The translations under genes were made by a program, and so were the position numbers. Shown in pieces: positions 33,439 to 44,573 of a DNA stretch of 64,000 bases. The notes beneath the pieces are model-generated. The model did not search any database, was not told the DNA's origin, and saw only the letters and a list, made by a program, of their open reading frames with translations. This stretch comes from Hordeum vulgare subsp. vulgare. Taxonomy: Eukaryota > Streptophyta > Magnoliopsida > Poales > Poaceae. The stretch is from the NCBI RefSeq assembly GCF_904849725.1, contig NC_058523.1:202209689-202273688 (forward strand). The letters run 5' to 3'. The first letter of the stretch is position 1. Every line of letters begins with the position of its first letter.

Positions 33439-34489
33439 CCGGGAAGCCCTCCTCTGCCTTTTCTTTAATCAATAACTTCAAAAACCTAGATTAAAATCAT
33501 TCTAACTCCAATTTGGTTGATTCAAATTTCTGCAGGTCCCACAAATTAAGCTCTATCCACAGGTGTGCTTTGCACATTTTTCCAAGTCACTTTTATAATG
33601 TATTTATATTTAAATACAGATTTGACTACTTCTAGCCCTCCTTTCAAAAATCCTATAGGGTTCAAATCAACTCCAAATGTAGTGGTTCCTAATTCCGGAG
33701 CCTTCTAAGATCATTCCCTATTTTTGAAGCCTTGGTCAACATTTTTGTATGAAATATTTCTACTGCAATAAATAAATAGCTCCCTTTTGCTATTTATCCA
33801 ATATTAGAAAATCCATCGAATGTTCACCTCAACTACAAATCCAGTGAAACAACTTCCTAAATGTTTCTAAAATTGTTCTCTATTAAATGAGTGCCTCCAC
33901 TCATTTTTATCATAATATTTTCAGTTGGATTCATAAAGGATCCCCTATTCCTCCACTCATCCATTGAAAAATCCATGATGGTACAACTCTCTTCTAGCAA
34001 GCTTAAGGTATTTTTCTTATGACCAGAGAGGTCCAAGAAAAATAAAACTCCTATTTACGTAGCAGTTTTGTTTCTACTTGCCGTGTGGCTTACTGTGTTT
34101 GTTTCCAACGTTAGTTGACGGAGTACTTGGAGTTGGACCGGAAGACCTCGAAGACCCCGAGAACTTTGAGACCAAAGGCAAGCAACCCTTTGACCATGTT
34201 TGAGCATATGTTATATTGCATGCTAGTGTGGCAAATATTTTCGTTGCATGTGATCACAAGTATTCGGTAAATCATTAAAGTGATGTTACCAATGGCTCCT
34301 CCGAAGCACTTGAATTTTGAGCATGATCCTACCACCCATGAGGGTCACGCTAATATCATGTTGACAAGTAGAGCTAAGCATAGTAGCATGAGCAAGATGA
34401 TGGTATAAAATTAAAGGTTTATGAAAACCCCGTCGGGTGCCACTAATGCCTGAGGGTGATGATGAGTTAGCTGGCCACTTTTGGTGAAG

Positions 34490-34494
34490 TGGTG
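34490..34494. repeat. Target-site duplication of E5 (left copy, TGGTG)
   Basis: TGGTG precedes the E5 LTR (TGGTGACCC at 34495) and follows the terminal GTATCA at 44573 (copy 44574-44578). The LTR start has changed from TGATG to TGGTG. Confidence 0.9.
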
Positions 34495-36011
34495 TGGTGA
34501 CCCACAAGTATAGGGGATCTATCGTAGTCCTTTCTATAAGTAAGAGTGTCAAACCCAACGAGGAGCAGAAGGATCTGACAAGTGGTTTTCAGCAAGGTAT
34601 TTTCTGCAAGCACTGAAATTATCGGTAACAAGTAGTTGTGTGGTAAGATGATTCGTAGCAACTAGCAAAAATAACATCGGTGCAGCAAAGTGGCCCAATC
34701 CCTTTTGTAGCAAGGGAAAAGCCTGGACAAACTCTTATAGGAGGTAAAGTGCTCCCAAGGACACATGGGAATTTCTGTCAAGCTAGTTTTGATGATGTTC
34801 ATATGATTCGTGTTCGCTACATTGATAGTTTGATATGTGGGTGGACCATGCTTGGGTACTGCCCTTACATGGACAAGCATCCCACTTATGATTAACTCCT
34901 CTCGCAAGCATCCACAACTACGAAAGAAGAATTAAGATAAAGTCTAACCATAGCATTAAACTAGTGGATCCAAATCAACCCCTTACGAAGCAACGCATAA
35001 ACTAGGGTTTAAGCTTCTGTCACTCTAGCAACCCATCATCTACTTAATACTTCCCAATGCCTTCCTCTAGGCCCAACTAATGGTGAAGTGTTTTTTAGTC
35101 GACGTTCACATAACACCACTAGAGGAGAGACAACATACAACACATCATAATATTGAACAAATACCAAATTCACATGACTACTTATAGCATAACTTATCCC
35201 ATGTCCTCAGGAACAAAAGTGACTACGCACAAAGCATAATCACATTCATGACCAGAGAGGTAATGAGTAGCATCAAAGGTCTGAACATATAATCTTCCAC
35301 CAAGTAATCCAACTAGCATCAACTACAAAGATTAATTAACACTACTAGCAAGCTTACAAGTACCAATCGGAGACGCGAGACGGAGATTGGTTACAAGAGA
35401 TGACCAAGGGTTTGGAGATGAGATGGTGCTGATGAAGATGTTGATGGTGGTGAATCCCCTCCGATGAGAGGAGTGTTGGTGATGACGATGGTGACGGTTT
35501 CCCCCTCCGGGAGGGAAGTTTCCCTGGTAGGACGACCCTGCCGGAGCTCTAGATTGGTTCTGCTCACGTTTCGCCTCGTGGCGGCGGCGATTCCTCCCGA
35601 AAGCCTCCTCTCGATTTTATTCGGAACGAAACCCTCCTTACAGCAAAAGAGGGGGGGCCAGAGGGCCACCAGGGTGCCCACAAGCCCCCTAGGCGCGGCC
35701 TGGGGGGAGGTCGCGCCTAGCAGGCTTGTGGCCTCCTGCTGGCTCCCCTCTGGTACTTCTTCGGCCTAGTATTTTTTATAAATTCCGAAATAAATCCTCG
35801 TTGATTTTCACGGCTTTTGGAGTTGCGCAGAATAGGTATCTCAAACTTTCTCCTTTTTCAGGCCAGAATTCCAACTGCTGGCATTCTCCCTCTTCATGTA
35901 AACCTTGCAAAATAAGAGAGAAAAGGCATATGTATTGTACCGTGAAGTGTAATAAGATCCCATAAAGCGATAAATATCAACATGAAAGCATGATGCAAAA
36001 TGTACGTATCA
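34495..36011 (-). repeat. E5 left (3') LTR
   Basis: Homologous to 43058-44573 throughout, with scattered differences. The palindrome 35665-35743 is intact. The TATA-like TATAAG of the right copy is altered here (CTTACAG on plus at about 35637-35643). It is bordered at 36012 by the polypurine tract. Confidence 0.95.
35665..35743 (-). promoter_or_regulatory. CACAAGCC palindrome, E5 left LTR
   Basis: The arms run about 33 bp: GCCACCAGGGTGCCCACAAG... against ...GCTTGTGGCCTCCTGCTGGC, continuing inward through CCTAGGCGCG and CGCGCCTAG. It is one of the longest examples in the window. Confidence 0.8.
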
Positions 36012-37636
36012 ACTCCCCCATGCTTAGACCTCGCTTGTCCTGAAGCGAAAGCCGGGATCAATAAACATGCCCACATGTTTAGAGAGAGAGGCGTCGATAA
36101 AACAAAATACGGACATGCAGGCATCATGATCATAGTCAGAACATCAATACCATCATACGAACTCCTATGCTAAAGTGATAATTCCTTCACAAGGTAAAGT
36201 AAGGATCAAGAAGCTTAATAAGAATTAACAACCGATAGCCTTTAGTCATTGAAGCAATTGCAATTTATCATAACATTGAAAAGAGTCAAATAAGAGCTTG
36301 TAAAGCAAATCCACATACTCAATCATCTTTTCGTTTTCTACAATTGCTACAACTCACATCGTACTCATGAGATCAAAGTTTCAGTTGGACACAGAGAAAG
36401 ACAGGGGCTTATAGTTTTGCCTCCCAACTACTTACCTCAAGGGTAATGTCAACAATAATAATTCATGAATACTTACTTCCAAGTTGGCATACCAATATAG
36501 ATCTTCCCCTAGCATATGACGTTAGCCAAGATAAAGGCGAGATAAGGAATTGGTGTAGACCACCATGACTCTTTCAAGGGCAAAAAGTAAAGGTACTAGA
36601 TAGGCCCTTCGCAGAGGGAAGAAGAGGTTGTCATGCGCTTTTGGGTTTGGATGTGTGTCCTCTTAGTGGGAAGGAACGTCACTTTATATTGCCTCCTGCG
36701 ATAAATAACTTTCTTATGCAGTCTGTCGCTTTTATGTCTTCCTCATCAAAGATTCGTACAAAGCTTATTTTCCACACACTAATAGATCATACATATTTAG
36801 GGAGCAATTTTTATTGCTTGCACCGATGACAACTTACTTGCAGGATCTTATTCAATCCATAGGTAGGTATGGTGGACTCTCATGGCAAAACTAGGTTGAA
36901 GGTTTATGGATGCACAAGTAGTATCTCCACTTAGTGCGGGAGTTTTGGCTGATATGAGGTGGAAGAAATTGTCACATGCTAAGGGAACTCTAGTCATATA
37001 ACATTGTTCCAAACCAAGGAAACACAATTCATTATGTTGTCTTCCTTGTCCAACATCTACTTCTAAGCATGTAATAGTTTAGTGAGTGTTCACAATCATA
37101 GATGGTGTCAAAGATGATATATTTATATGTGAACCTCTCCTTCTTTATTACTTCCTATTAATTGCAACAATGACCAATTGTCTACATTTGTCCACCCTCA
37201 ACAAGTTTCAATAAACATTCTTTTTATATGTGAAGCGGTCACTTCCCATAAGATCATTACATGATCTTTCATGCTTTTGTTGTTTTATCATTCTCTTGAT
37301 CATGGCATGAGGCAAGGCCCTTAAATAAAACACTCTTTATTATATGACCCACGAACTCGAATACATCGGGGGTGACACAAAGCAAAACTCAAGCCTAAAA
37401 CACTAAGGACTTTATTCTACTAGAGAAAGATAAAACCTAAAAGTACGAACTAAGAAAAGGTAAAGGCAAAAGATGTGATGGTGAAACGATACCGGGGCAA
37501 CTCCCCCAAGCTTGGCACAAGCCAAGGGGATTCCCCATACCCATGCTTAGTTGTATTCCTTTGGAGGTGATGGTGGTGGAGTTGTCTTTTCTTTTGATTC
37601 CAATAGGGCCATCAAACTTTGATTTATACCTTGGAG

Positions 37637-37963
37637 CTATGTGATATGTTTCTCCAGCAAAAGAACTTCACGAGTGAGATAAGTATTACGAACACGAGTT
37701 ATTTCACATAACCTCAAGAGCTCGATCAAAGATGGAGGTAAAAGGTGGAGGTATGGTTGAAGAAAGTCATCTTCCTCGGCTTCTTCCTTGTTGAGCATAG
37801 ATTGCCCTTCGTCCAACGCCGGATTCTTGTCCTTACTTTTGCTCTTAGTATCTTTAGGTAGCCTTTCCTTTGACTCCATGACCTCCATTCTTTTCAGATC
37901 AACATTTACTTCTTCATAGACTTGAGGGAGATCGTTCACCCCTACAAATTCCTGAGACGACAT
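37637..37963 (-). CDS. E5 additional ORF downstream of integrase, 108 aa, unknown function
   Basis: A complete ORF after pol, in the position where some Athila elements carry an env-like gene, but without signal peptide or membrane segment, so it is not a recognisable env. It is strongly charged (KERLPKDTKSKSKDKN, then an acidic NKEEAEEDD) with a Leu-rich C-terminal segment (about residues 69-104) that could form an amphipathic helix. About 85 bp upstream in sense is TATATAT-like sequence (38048-38058), and 50 bp further the palindrome 38108-38172, the same arrangement as in the LTR promoters. It may therefore have its own promoter. I do not recognise the protein; translation is unproven. Confidence 0.45.
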   Translation of the reverse strand: MSSQEFVGVNDLPQVYEEVNVDLKRMEVMESKERLPKDTKSKSKDKNPALDEGQSMLNKEEAEEDDFLQPYLHLLPPSLIELLRLCEITRVRNTYLTREVLLLEKHIT

Positions 37964-38047
37964 CTTGCTCTAAATCTGCGGCAGAAAGCAGGCTCGAAAC
38001 GAAAACAGAGGAAAATTGCATGATACGAGGGTCAAACCTTTCGGGAG

Positions 38048-38058
38048 AATATATAATG
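38048..38058 (-). promoter_or_regulatory. TATA-like box inside the E5 body
   Basis: In sense it reads CATTATATATTCTCC, between the internal palindrome and the ATG of the 108-aa ORF. The spacing palindrome-TATA-ATG imitates that of the LTR U3-R regions. Confidence 0.5.
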
Positions 38059-38107
38059 ATTTTTTTCGACCAGAAGGAATACTCCGCAAGAAAACGGTGT
38101 CCGGGAT

Positions 38108-38172
38108 GCACACGAGGTGGTCACAAGCCCCCAGGCGCCTGCGCCTGGCAGGCTTGTCGCCTCCTCGTGCGC
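38108..38172 (-). promoter_or_regulatory. CACAAGCC palindrome in the internal region of E5
   Basis: Two 32-bp arms (38108-38139 and 38141-38172) pair with few mismatches: GCACACGAGGTGGTCACAAG... and ...CTTGTCGCCTCCTCGTGCGC. It lies outside the LTRs, between the integrase stop and the 108-aa ORF. The adjoining AT-rich text (AAAAATTCCAAAA) also resembles the sequence beside the LTR palindromes. Confidence 0.8.
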
Positions 38173-38231
38173 TTTCCGGACTGCTTTAAATTTTTCTATT
38201 TTTCTAAAAATTCCAAAACGGAGAAAAATTC

Positions 38232-39544
38232 CTACTGGAAAAGTTTTTGAGTCGGTTTACTTACCAAATCACATACCTCTTCGTTTTCGGAGTCTGAAAC
38301 AGGCTGATAAATATCCCTTATGTACTCCTCCGGAGTTATGGTATTGGTAATATTGCTTTGAACATTTATGGGAGTACCTGAGATATAATGCTTGATTCTT
38401 TGCCCATTTACCACTCTCGGAAAATTACCTTCCGTGTTGTTGATCTTGATGGCACCAGAACGAGATACTTCCTCAACAATGTAAGGACCTTCCCATTTAG
38501 AGAGAAGCTTGCGTGCAAAAAATCTTAAACGAGAATTATATAGAAAGACATAATCACCTACATTGAACTCACATTTTCGTATCCTTTCATCATGCCACCT
38601 CTTAACCTTTTCTTTGAACAACTTGGAATTTTCATATGCCTGAGCTCTTCATTCATCAAGCGAGCTAATATCAAATAACCTCTTCTCACCAGCAAGTTTG
38701 AAATCAAAGTTGAGCTCTTTTATTGCCCAATAAGCCTTATGCTCTAGCTCAAGAGGTAAATGAAATGCTTTACCGTAAACCATTTTGTACGGAGACATGC
38801 CCATGGGATTCTTATAGGCAGTTCTATAAGCCCATAGTGCATCATCGAGATTCTTAGACCAATTCTTTCTAGACCTATTGACAGTCTTTTGCAGAATTAG
38901 TTTAATCTCTCTATTGCTTAACTCTACTTGACCACTGGACTGAGGGTGATAGGGAGATGCAATTCTATGATTGACATCGTACTTAGCAAGCATTTTACCG
39001 AAATCACCATGAATGAAATTGAACCACCGTCGGTCATTAGATATCTAGGGACTCCAAGTCTAGGGAAAATAACTTCTTTAAGCATCCTGATAGAGGTGTT
39101 GTGATCATCACTACTAGTTGGGATAGCTTCTACCCAGTTAGTAATGTAATCAACAGCAACTAGGATATGAGTATACCCGTTGGATTTTGGAAAAGGTCCC
39201 ATATAATCAAAGCCCCAAACATCAAATGGTTCAATCACAAGTGAATAATTCGTAGGCATTTCCTGACGTTTACCGATATTACATATTCTTTGACATTCAT
39301 CGCAAGACAAGACAAACTTACGTGCATCCTTGAAGAGAGTGGGCCAATAGAAACCTGATTGCAATACCTTGTGTGCAGTTCTATCTCCCGCATGGTGTCC
39401 TCCGTAAGCCTGGGAATGACACTTCTGTAGGATCTGTCCCTGTTCATGTTCAGGTACACAACGTCTACTAACACCATCTATTCCTTGCTTATAAATGTGA
39501 GGATCATCCCAAAAGTAATGTCTCAAATCAAAGAAGAATTTCAT
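38232..39544 (-). pseudogene. pol: E5 integrase
   Basis: Three frames (38924-39544, 38649-38993, 38232-38621) together cover the zinc-binding HHCC region (HSQAYGGHHAGD ... CDECQR), the core with its first Asp (GFDYMGPF), second Asp (MTDGGS) and Glu (GQVELSNRE), and a C-terminal part (VGDYVFLYNSRL, KWEGPYIVEE). A frameshift near 38990 separates the second Asp from the Glu, and a stop and frame change lies near 38630-38650. Integrase would insert the cDNA; here it is broken. Confidence 0.9.
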
Positions 39545-39550
39545 CTTTTG

Positions 39551-40112
39551 CTAGTATGTGAAACTAGGTTGTATATATTTGGCAACAATATAGTTTGGGT
39601 AATCAGCATACCACGGTGTACTACGTGAAGTATTGATGACATTCAATTGCTCATCAGGAAAGCTATCATCAATAGGTTGTGGGTCATCAAGAACATTCTC
39701 CAACCTAGACAACTTATCTGCTACTGGGTTATCAACACCCTTCCTATCGTCAACATGCAAATCAAATTCTTGTAGCAAGAGAACCCATCTGATAAGTCTA
39801 GTTTTAGCGTATTTCTTCTCCATGAGGTACTTAATAGCAGCATGGTCACGACTGCTAAAAATTCCTTTTCCGTAGTAGCATAGTTTCTTTCGGCACTGTT
39901 TAGAGTTTTACTAGCATAGTGAATAACATTCAACTTCTTATCAACTCTTTGTCCTAGAACAACACCAACAACATAATCACTGGCATCACACATGATTTCA
40001 AAAGGTAAGTTCCAATCAGGTGGTTGAACAATAGGCGCAGTTATCAAAGCCTTCTAAAGTATTTCGAAGGCTTCTTCAAAATCATCGTAAAAACAAAAGG
40101 AATATCCTTTTG
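39551..40112 (-). pseudogene. pol: E5 RNase H
   Basis: The frame 39721-40047 carries MCDASDYVVGVVLGQ and the HYASKTLNSAERNYATTEKE block. The second frame 39551-39823 continues from KKYAKTRLIRWVLLLQEFD to the NPVADKLSRLE end. A frameshift in between (about 39825-39860) disrupts the domain. RNase H would remove the RNA strand during reverse transcription. Confidence 0.85.
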
Positions 40113-41310
40113 CTAGATATTGGTAAGAGGCCTAGAAATCTTAGAGAACACTTTAATGAACCTTCTATAGAAACCAGCATGGCCAAGGAAACTTCTTATA
40201 CCTTTGATATCTGTGGGGCATGACATTTTCTCGATCGCATCAACCTTAGCCTTATCGACTTCAATACCTCTTTCAGAAATTTTATGTCCTAAGACGATGC
40301 CTTCATTAACCATAAAGTGCCACTTCTCCCAATTCAAGACAAGGTTGGTGTCTTTACATCTCTGCAAGACTCGATCAAGGTTGTTGAGGCAATCATCAAA
40401 AGAAGACCTGTAAAAGGAGAAGTCATCCATGAAAACGTCAACAATCTTTTCACAAAAGTCAGAGAATATAGACATCGTACATCTTTGAAAGGTGGCAGGT
40501 GCATTACATAAACCAAAAGACATACGTCTGTAAGCAAAGGTACCAAAAGGGCAGGTGAAAGTGGTTTTCTCCTGATCAGAATGTTGCAACAGGTATTTGG
40601 GAGAAACCAGAATAACCGTCTAGAAAGCAGAAGTGTGTATGCTTAGACAGTCTTTCTAGCATGTGGTCCATAAAAGTCAAAGGGTAATGATCTTTCCTAG
40701 TGGCTTTATTCAATTTCCTAAAATCAATCACCATCCTATAGCCAGTAATAATCCTATGTGGGATCAATTCATCCTTATCATCAGGGACAACGGTAATACC
40801 TCCCTTCTTAGGGACGCAATGCGCCGGACTCACGCAATCAATATGAGCAACATGATAGATAATACCCGCTTCCAGGAGCTTTAGTATTTCTTTTCTTACT
40901 ACCTCTTTCATATTAGGATGTAATCTCCATTGATGATGAGCAACTGGTTTGGAATCAGGATCGGTTTTAATCTTGTGCTGACATAGAGTGGGACTAATGC
41001 CCTTAAGATCATCAAGAGTATATCCGATAGCAGCACAGTGCTTCCTCAGAGTTTTTCGTAACTTCTTTTCTTCATCCTCTGAGAGGCTAGCACTAATAAT
41101 AACAGGATATATCTCTTTGTCATCAAGATAAGCATACTTAAGAGTATCAGGCAACTCTTTAAGCTCGAACACAGGATCACCCTTTGGTGGGGGTGGTTCT
41201 CCAAGTTGTTCAACAGGGAAATTATTCTTAAGGATATGATATTGTTCAAAGACAACTCTATCTATCTCATCCCTTTCATCCATACGCATATCATTTTCAT
41301 GCTCAAGCAA
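40113..41310 (-). pseudogene. pol: E5 reverse transcriptase
   Basis: The N-terminal part 40576-41310 contains the LEAGIIYHVA, VVPDDKDELIPHR and MVIDFRKLNKATRKDHYPL segments. The C-terminal part 40113-40589 holds FGLCNAPATFQ and the catalytic VFMDDF (residues 53-56 of that frame), then GHKISERGIEV and RSFLGHAGFYRRFI. One frameshift near 40585 joins them. The frame is also separated from protease by a TAA at 41311-41313. Confidence 0.9.
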
Positions 41311-41922
41311 TTATTCCTCTAAAGGATCAGTAGGTGGCATGGCAATAGAAGCTAGAGCAATAATCTCATCCTTACTAGACAACTCTTTTTCATGAGGTTG
41401 TCTACCAAACTTGCAGAAGTTGAACTCATGTGACACAGCTTCAAAGCCAACAGTGATATTTTGCTTCCCACAGTCAATATGAGCGTTGATAGTATTGAGG
41501 AAAGGTCTGCCAAATATGATGGGACAAAAGCTATCTTGTGTAGTAGCAAGAACGAGGAAATCAGCAGGATACTTCATTTTAACACACAAGACTTCAACAT
41601 CTCTAACAATTCCCACAGGGCAGATAGTATCTCTATTGGCAAGCTGAATAGTGACATCAATGGGTTCTATCTCAACAGGTGCAATCTCGTCTTTGGTTTC
41701 ATCATATAAGGATCGAGGTATTGCACTAACACTAGCACCCATATCACATAGACCATAATAACAATGATCTCCTCTTTTAACAAGAACAACATGCGTGCCA
41801 ACAACAGGCCTATGTTTGTCTCTAGCATGTGGTTTAGCAATTCTAGCAGCATCTTCACAGAAGTGAATATCATGGCCATCAACATTCTCGGACAGGAGAT
41901 CTTTGATAATGGCAATGCTAGG
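41311..41922 (-). pseudogene. pol: E5 protease region
   Basis: In the same frame as gag and the first RT piece. The aspartic protease motif is CDMGASVSAIP (around 41742-41754), and the later IIFGRPFLNT motif is present. It ends at TAA 41311-41313. With gag ending at TAA 41923-41925 in the same frame, the polyprotein is cut by single stop codons rather than by frame changes here. Confidence 0.85.
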
Positions 41923-42951
41923 TTAAACTCTAATTTGCTCAGGGGGTGTAGATGTTCTAATGTAGCCCCTACGTATCACAGTTGAAGCTTTAGAATGATC
42001 CTTTATCCTATCAGGGAAAGGTGGTTTCTCAAGGTAAGCACTAGGAACAATAGGATCATTATAGCGAATGACTTTCTCTTCAACTGGATTGGGTTTAACT
42101 ACATTGACTTCTAAGGGAGGATGATATTCAAACCACTTCTCTTTGGGGAGATCAATATGATCAGCAAATGATTCACACAATGAAGCTACTATCTCACAGT
42201 CAAGTCCATACTTAGCGATAAAATCACATAAAGTATTTGTTTCAACAAAGGATTTAACGCAATCAAACTTGAAATTCATACCTGACTCCTTACCTTGATC
42301 AAGCTCCCAATCTTCAGAGTTGCATTTAATTGTTTCCAATAAATTCCATTTGAAGTCAATATCCCTCTTCATAAAAGAACTGGTACAAGAAGTGTTAAGC
42401 ATGGTGTGATCATCATGAGAAAGCCAAGCATAGAAGTTTTGAATGATAATTTCTCTCGAGAGCTCATGGTTGGGGAATGAATATAACATTGATTTAAGCC
42501 TCCCCCAAGCTTGAGCGATGCTTTCTCTGTCACGAGGCCAAAAATTATAAATATAATTCCGATCATGATGTACTAGATGCATAGGATAAAACTTTTGATG
42601 AAATTCCAATTTCTACTGGTTGTAGTTCCATGATCCAGTATCATCACATAGCCTATACCATGTCAACGCCTTATCCCTCAAAGATAAGGGAAATACCTTC
42701 TTGTTGACCTCATCCTCGGGCAAACCAGCAAGCTTAAATAAACCACAAACTTCATCTACATAGATTAGATGCAAGTCGGGATGTGATGTTCCATCTCCTG
42801 TAAAAGGATTAGCCAGCAGTTTCTAAAGCATACCCGAGGGAAATTCATAGCAAATATTTTCAGTAGGTGCAGCAGGTTGAGGAGCAACTCCTTGTGCTTC
42901 TGTTCGAGGTGAAGATACCCCGAACAAGCTCCTCAAAGGATTAGTTTCCAT
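41923..42951 (-). pseudogene. gag: E5 gag
   Basis: It starts at ATG 42949-42951 (METNPLRSLFG...), shortly after the primer site, in frame to 41923. Capsid-type sequence is visible: NKKVFPLSLRDKALTWY, then FHQKFYP and SIAQAWGRLKSML. In-frame TAG codons lie at 42823-42825 and 42613-42615, and TAA at 41923-41925. Gag would form the particle that packages the RNA. No CCHC knuckle is seen, as is usual for Athila-type gag. Confidence 0.9.
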
Positions 42952-43029
42952 AGTGACAAGTGAAAATAAATTTCAGCACACTATATAAATGTTTCCTTAC
43001 CAAATTCCACTTACCAAAGGCGCTTCACA

Positions 43030-43046
43030 CCCCGGCAACGGCGCCA
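43030..43046 (-). other. E5 primer binding site (tRNA-Asp)
   Basis: CCCCGGCAACGGCGCCA on the plus strand is identical to the 3' end of plant tRNA-Asp with CCA, 11 bp from the right LTR. It is a single site here, unlike E1/E2. Confidence 0.9.
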
Positions 43047-43057
43047 GAAAAGAGTCT

Positions 43058-44573
43058 TGATGACCCACAAGTATAGGGGATCTATCTAGTCCTTTCGATA
43101 AGTAAGAGTGTCGAACCCAACGAGGAGCAGAAGGATCTGACAAGTGGTTTTCAGCAAGGTATTTTCTGCACGCACTGAAATTATCGGTAACAAGTAGTTG
43201 TGTGGTAAGATGATTCGTAGCAAGTAGAAAAACTAACAATGGTGCAGAAAAGTGTCCCAATCCCTTTTGTAGCAAGGGACAAGCCTAGAAAAATTCTTAT
43301 AGGAGGTAAAGTGCTCCCGAGGACACATGGGAATGTCTGTCAAGCTAGTTTTCATCATGTTCACTTGATTCACGTTCGCTACTTTGATAGTTTGATATGT
43401 GGGTGGACTGATGCTTGGGTACTGCCCTTAATTGGACAAGCATAAAACTTATGATTAACCCCTCTCGCAAACATCCGCAACTACGAAAGAAGAATTAAGA
43501 CAAAGTCTAACCATAGCATTAAACTAGTGGATCCAAATCAGCCCCTTACGAAGCAACGCATAAACTAGGGTTTAAGCTTCTGTCACTCTTGCAACCCATC
43601 ATCTACTTACTACTTCCCAATGCCTTCCTCTAGGCCCAAATAATGGTGAAGTGTTATGTAGTCGACGTTCACATAACACCACTAGAGGAGAGACAACATA
43701 CAACACATCAAAATATCGAACGAATACCAAATTCACATGACTACTTATAGCATGACTTATCCCATGTCCTCAGGAACAAAAGTGACTACTCACAAAGCAT
43801 ATTCATATTCATGACCAGAGAGGTAATGAGTAGCATGAAAGATCTGAAAATATAACTTTCCACCAAGTAATCCAACTAGCATCAACTACAAAGAGTAATT
43901 AACACTACTAGCAATCTTACAAGTACCAATCGGAGTCGTGAGATGGAGATTGGTTACAAGAGATGAACTAGGGTTTGGAGATGAGATGGTGCTGATGAAG
44001 ATGTTGATGGTGATGAGTACCCTCCGATGAGAGGAGTGTTGGTGATGACGATGGCAACGATTTCCCCCTCCGGGAGGGAAGTTTCCCCGGCAGGACGACC
44101 CTGCCGGAGCTCTAGATTGGTTCTGCTCAGTTCCGCCTCGTGGTGGCGGCGATTCCTCCCAAAAGCCTCCTCTCGATTTTTTTCGGAACGAAACCCTACT
44201 TATAGCAAAAGAGAGGGGGCCACAGGGCCACCAGGGTTCCCACAAGCCCCCAAGGCGCGACCAGGGGGTAGGCCGCGCCTACCAGGCTTGTGGCCTCCTG
44301 CTGGCTCCCCTCTGGTACTTCTTCGGCCGAGTATTTGTTATAAATTCCAAAATAAATCCTCGTTGATTTTCACGGCTTTTGGAGTTGCGCAGAATAGGTA
44401 TCTCAAACTTGCTCCTTTTTCAGGCCAGAATTCCAGCTGTCGGCATTCTCCCTCTTCATGTAAACCTTGCATAATAAGAGAGAAAAGGCATAAGTATTGT
44501 ACCGTGAAGTGTAATAACATCCCATAAAGCGATAAATATCAAGATGAAAGCATGATGCAAAATGGACGTATCA
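43058..44573 (-). repeat. E5 right (5') LTR
   Basis: TGATGACCC... to ...GGACGTATCA. It retains the TATA-like TATAAGTAG (sense; 44196-44204) about 22 bp downstream of the palindrome 44226-44305. It is followed by the TGGTG duplication. Confidence 0.95.
44226..44305 (-). promoter_or_regulatory. CACAAGCC palindrome, E5 right LTR
   Basis: Counterpart of 35665-35743: GCCACCAGGGTTCCCACAAG... against ...GCTTGTGGCCTCCTGCTGGC. Differences from the left copy are partly in the loop. The TATA box 44199-44204 is immediately downstream in sense. Confidence 0.8.

Larger units (their letters stand above)
32722..34494 (+). repeat. LTR of host element H, second piece
   Basis: It starts with the second GGCAG copy and continues the H LTR. 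A C/T-rich, GC-rich part (32720-33300) precedes TATA-like ATATAACC at 33431-33438, then an AT-rich transcribed-type part to 34494, where E5 is inserted. ORFs predicted in both directions across 32700-33300 reflect base composition, not genes. The run of GA-rich triplets near 34115-34170 is typical of gypsy R/U5 regions but codes for nothing recognised. Confidence 0.6.
34495..44573 (-). mobile_element. E5: Athila-like Ty3/gypsy element with decayed gag-pol and an extra 3' ORF
   Basis: Two 1.5-kb LTRs (34495-36011, 43058-44573), a perfect tRNA-Asp primer site, and gag, protease, RT, RNase H and integrase in that order on the minus strand. The integrase sequence ([27 protein letters not shown]) is typical of the Athila branch. 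After pol there is a palindrome, a TATA-like box and a 108-aa ORF. Stops and frameshifts in gag and pol make it non-functional. The 36012-37630 stretch (3' untranslated in sense) holds nothing recognisable apart from the polypurine tract at its left end (ATGGGGGAGT in sense). Confidence 0.95.
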
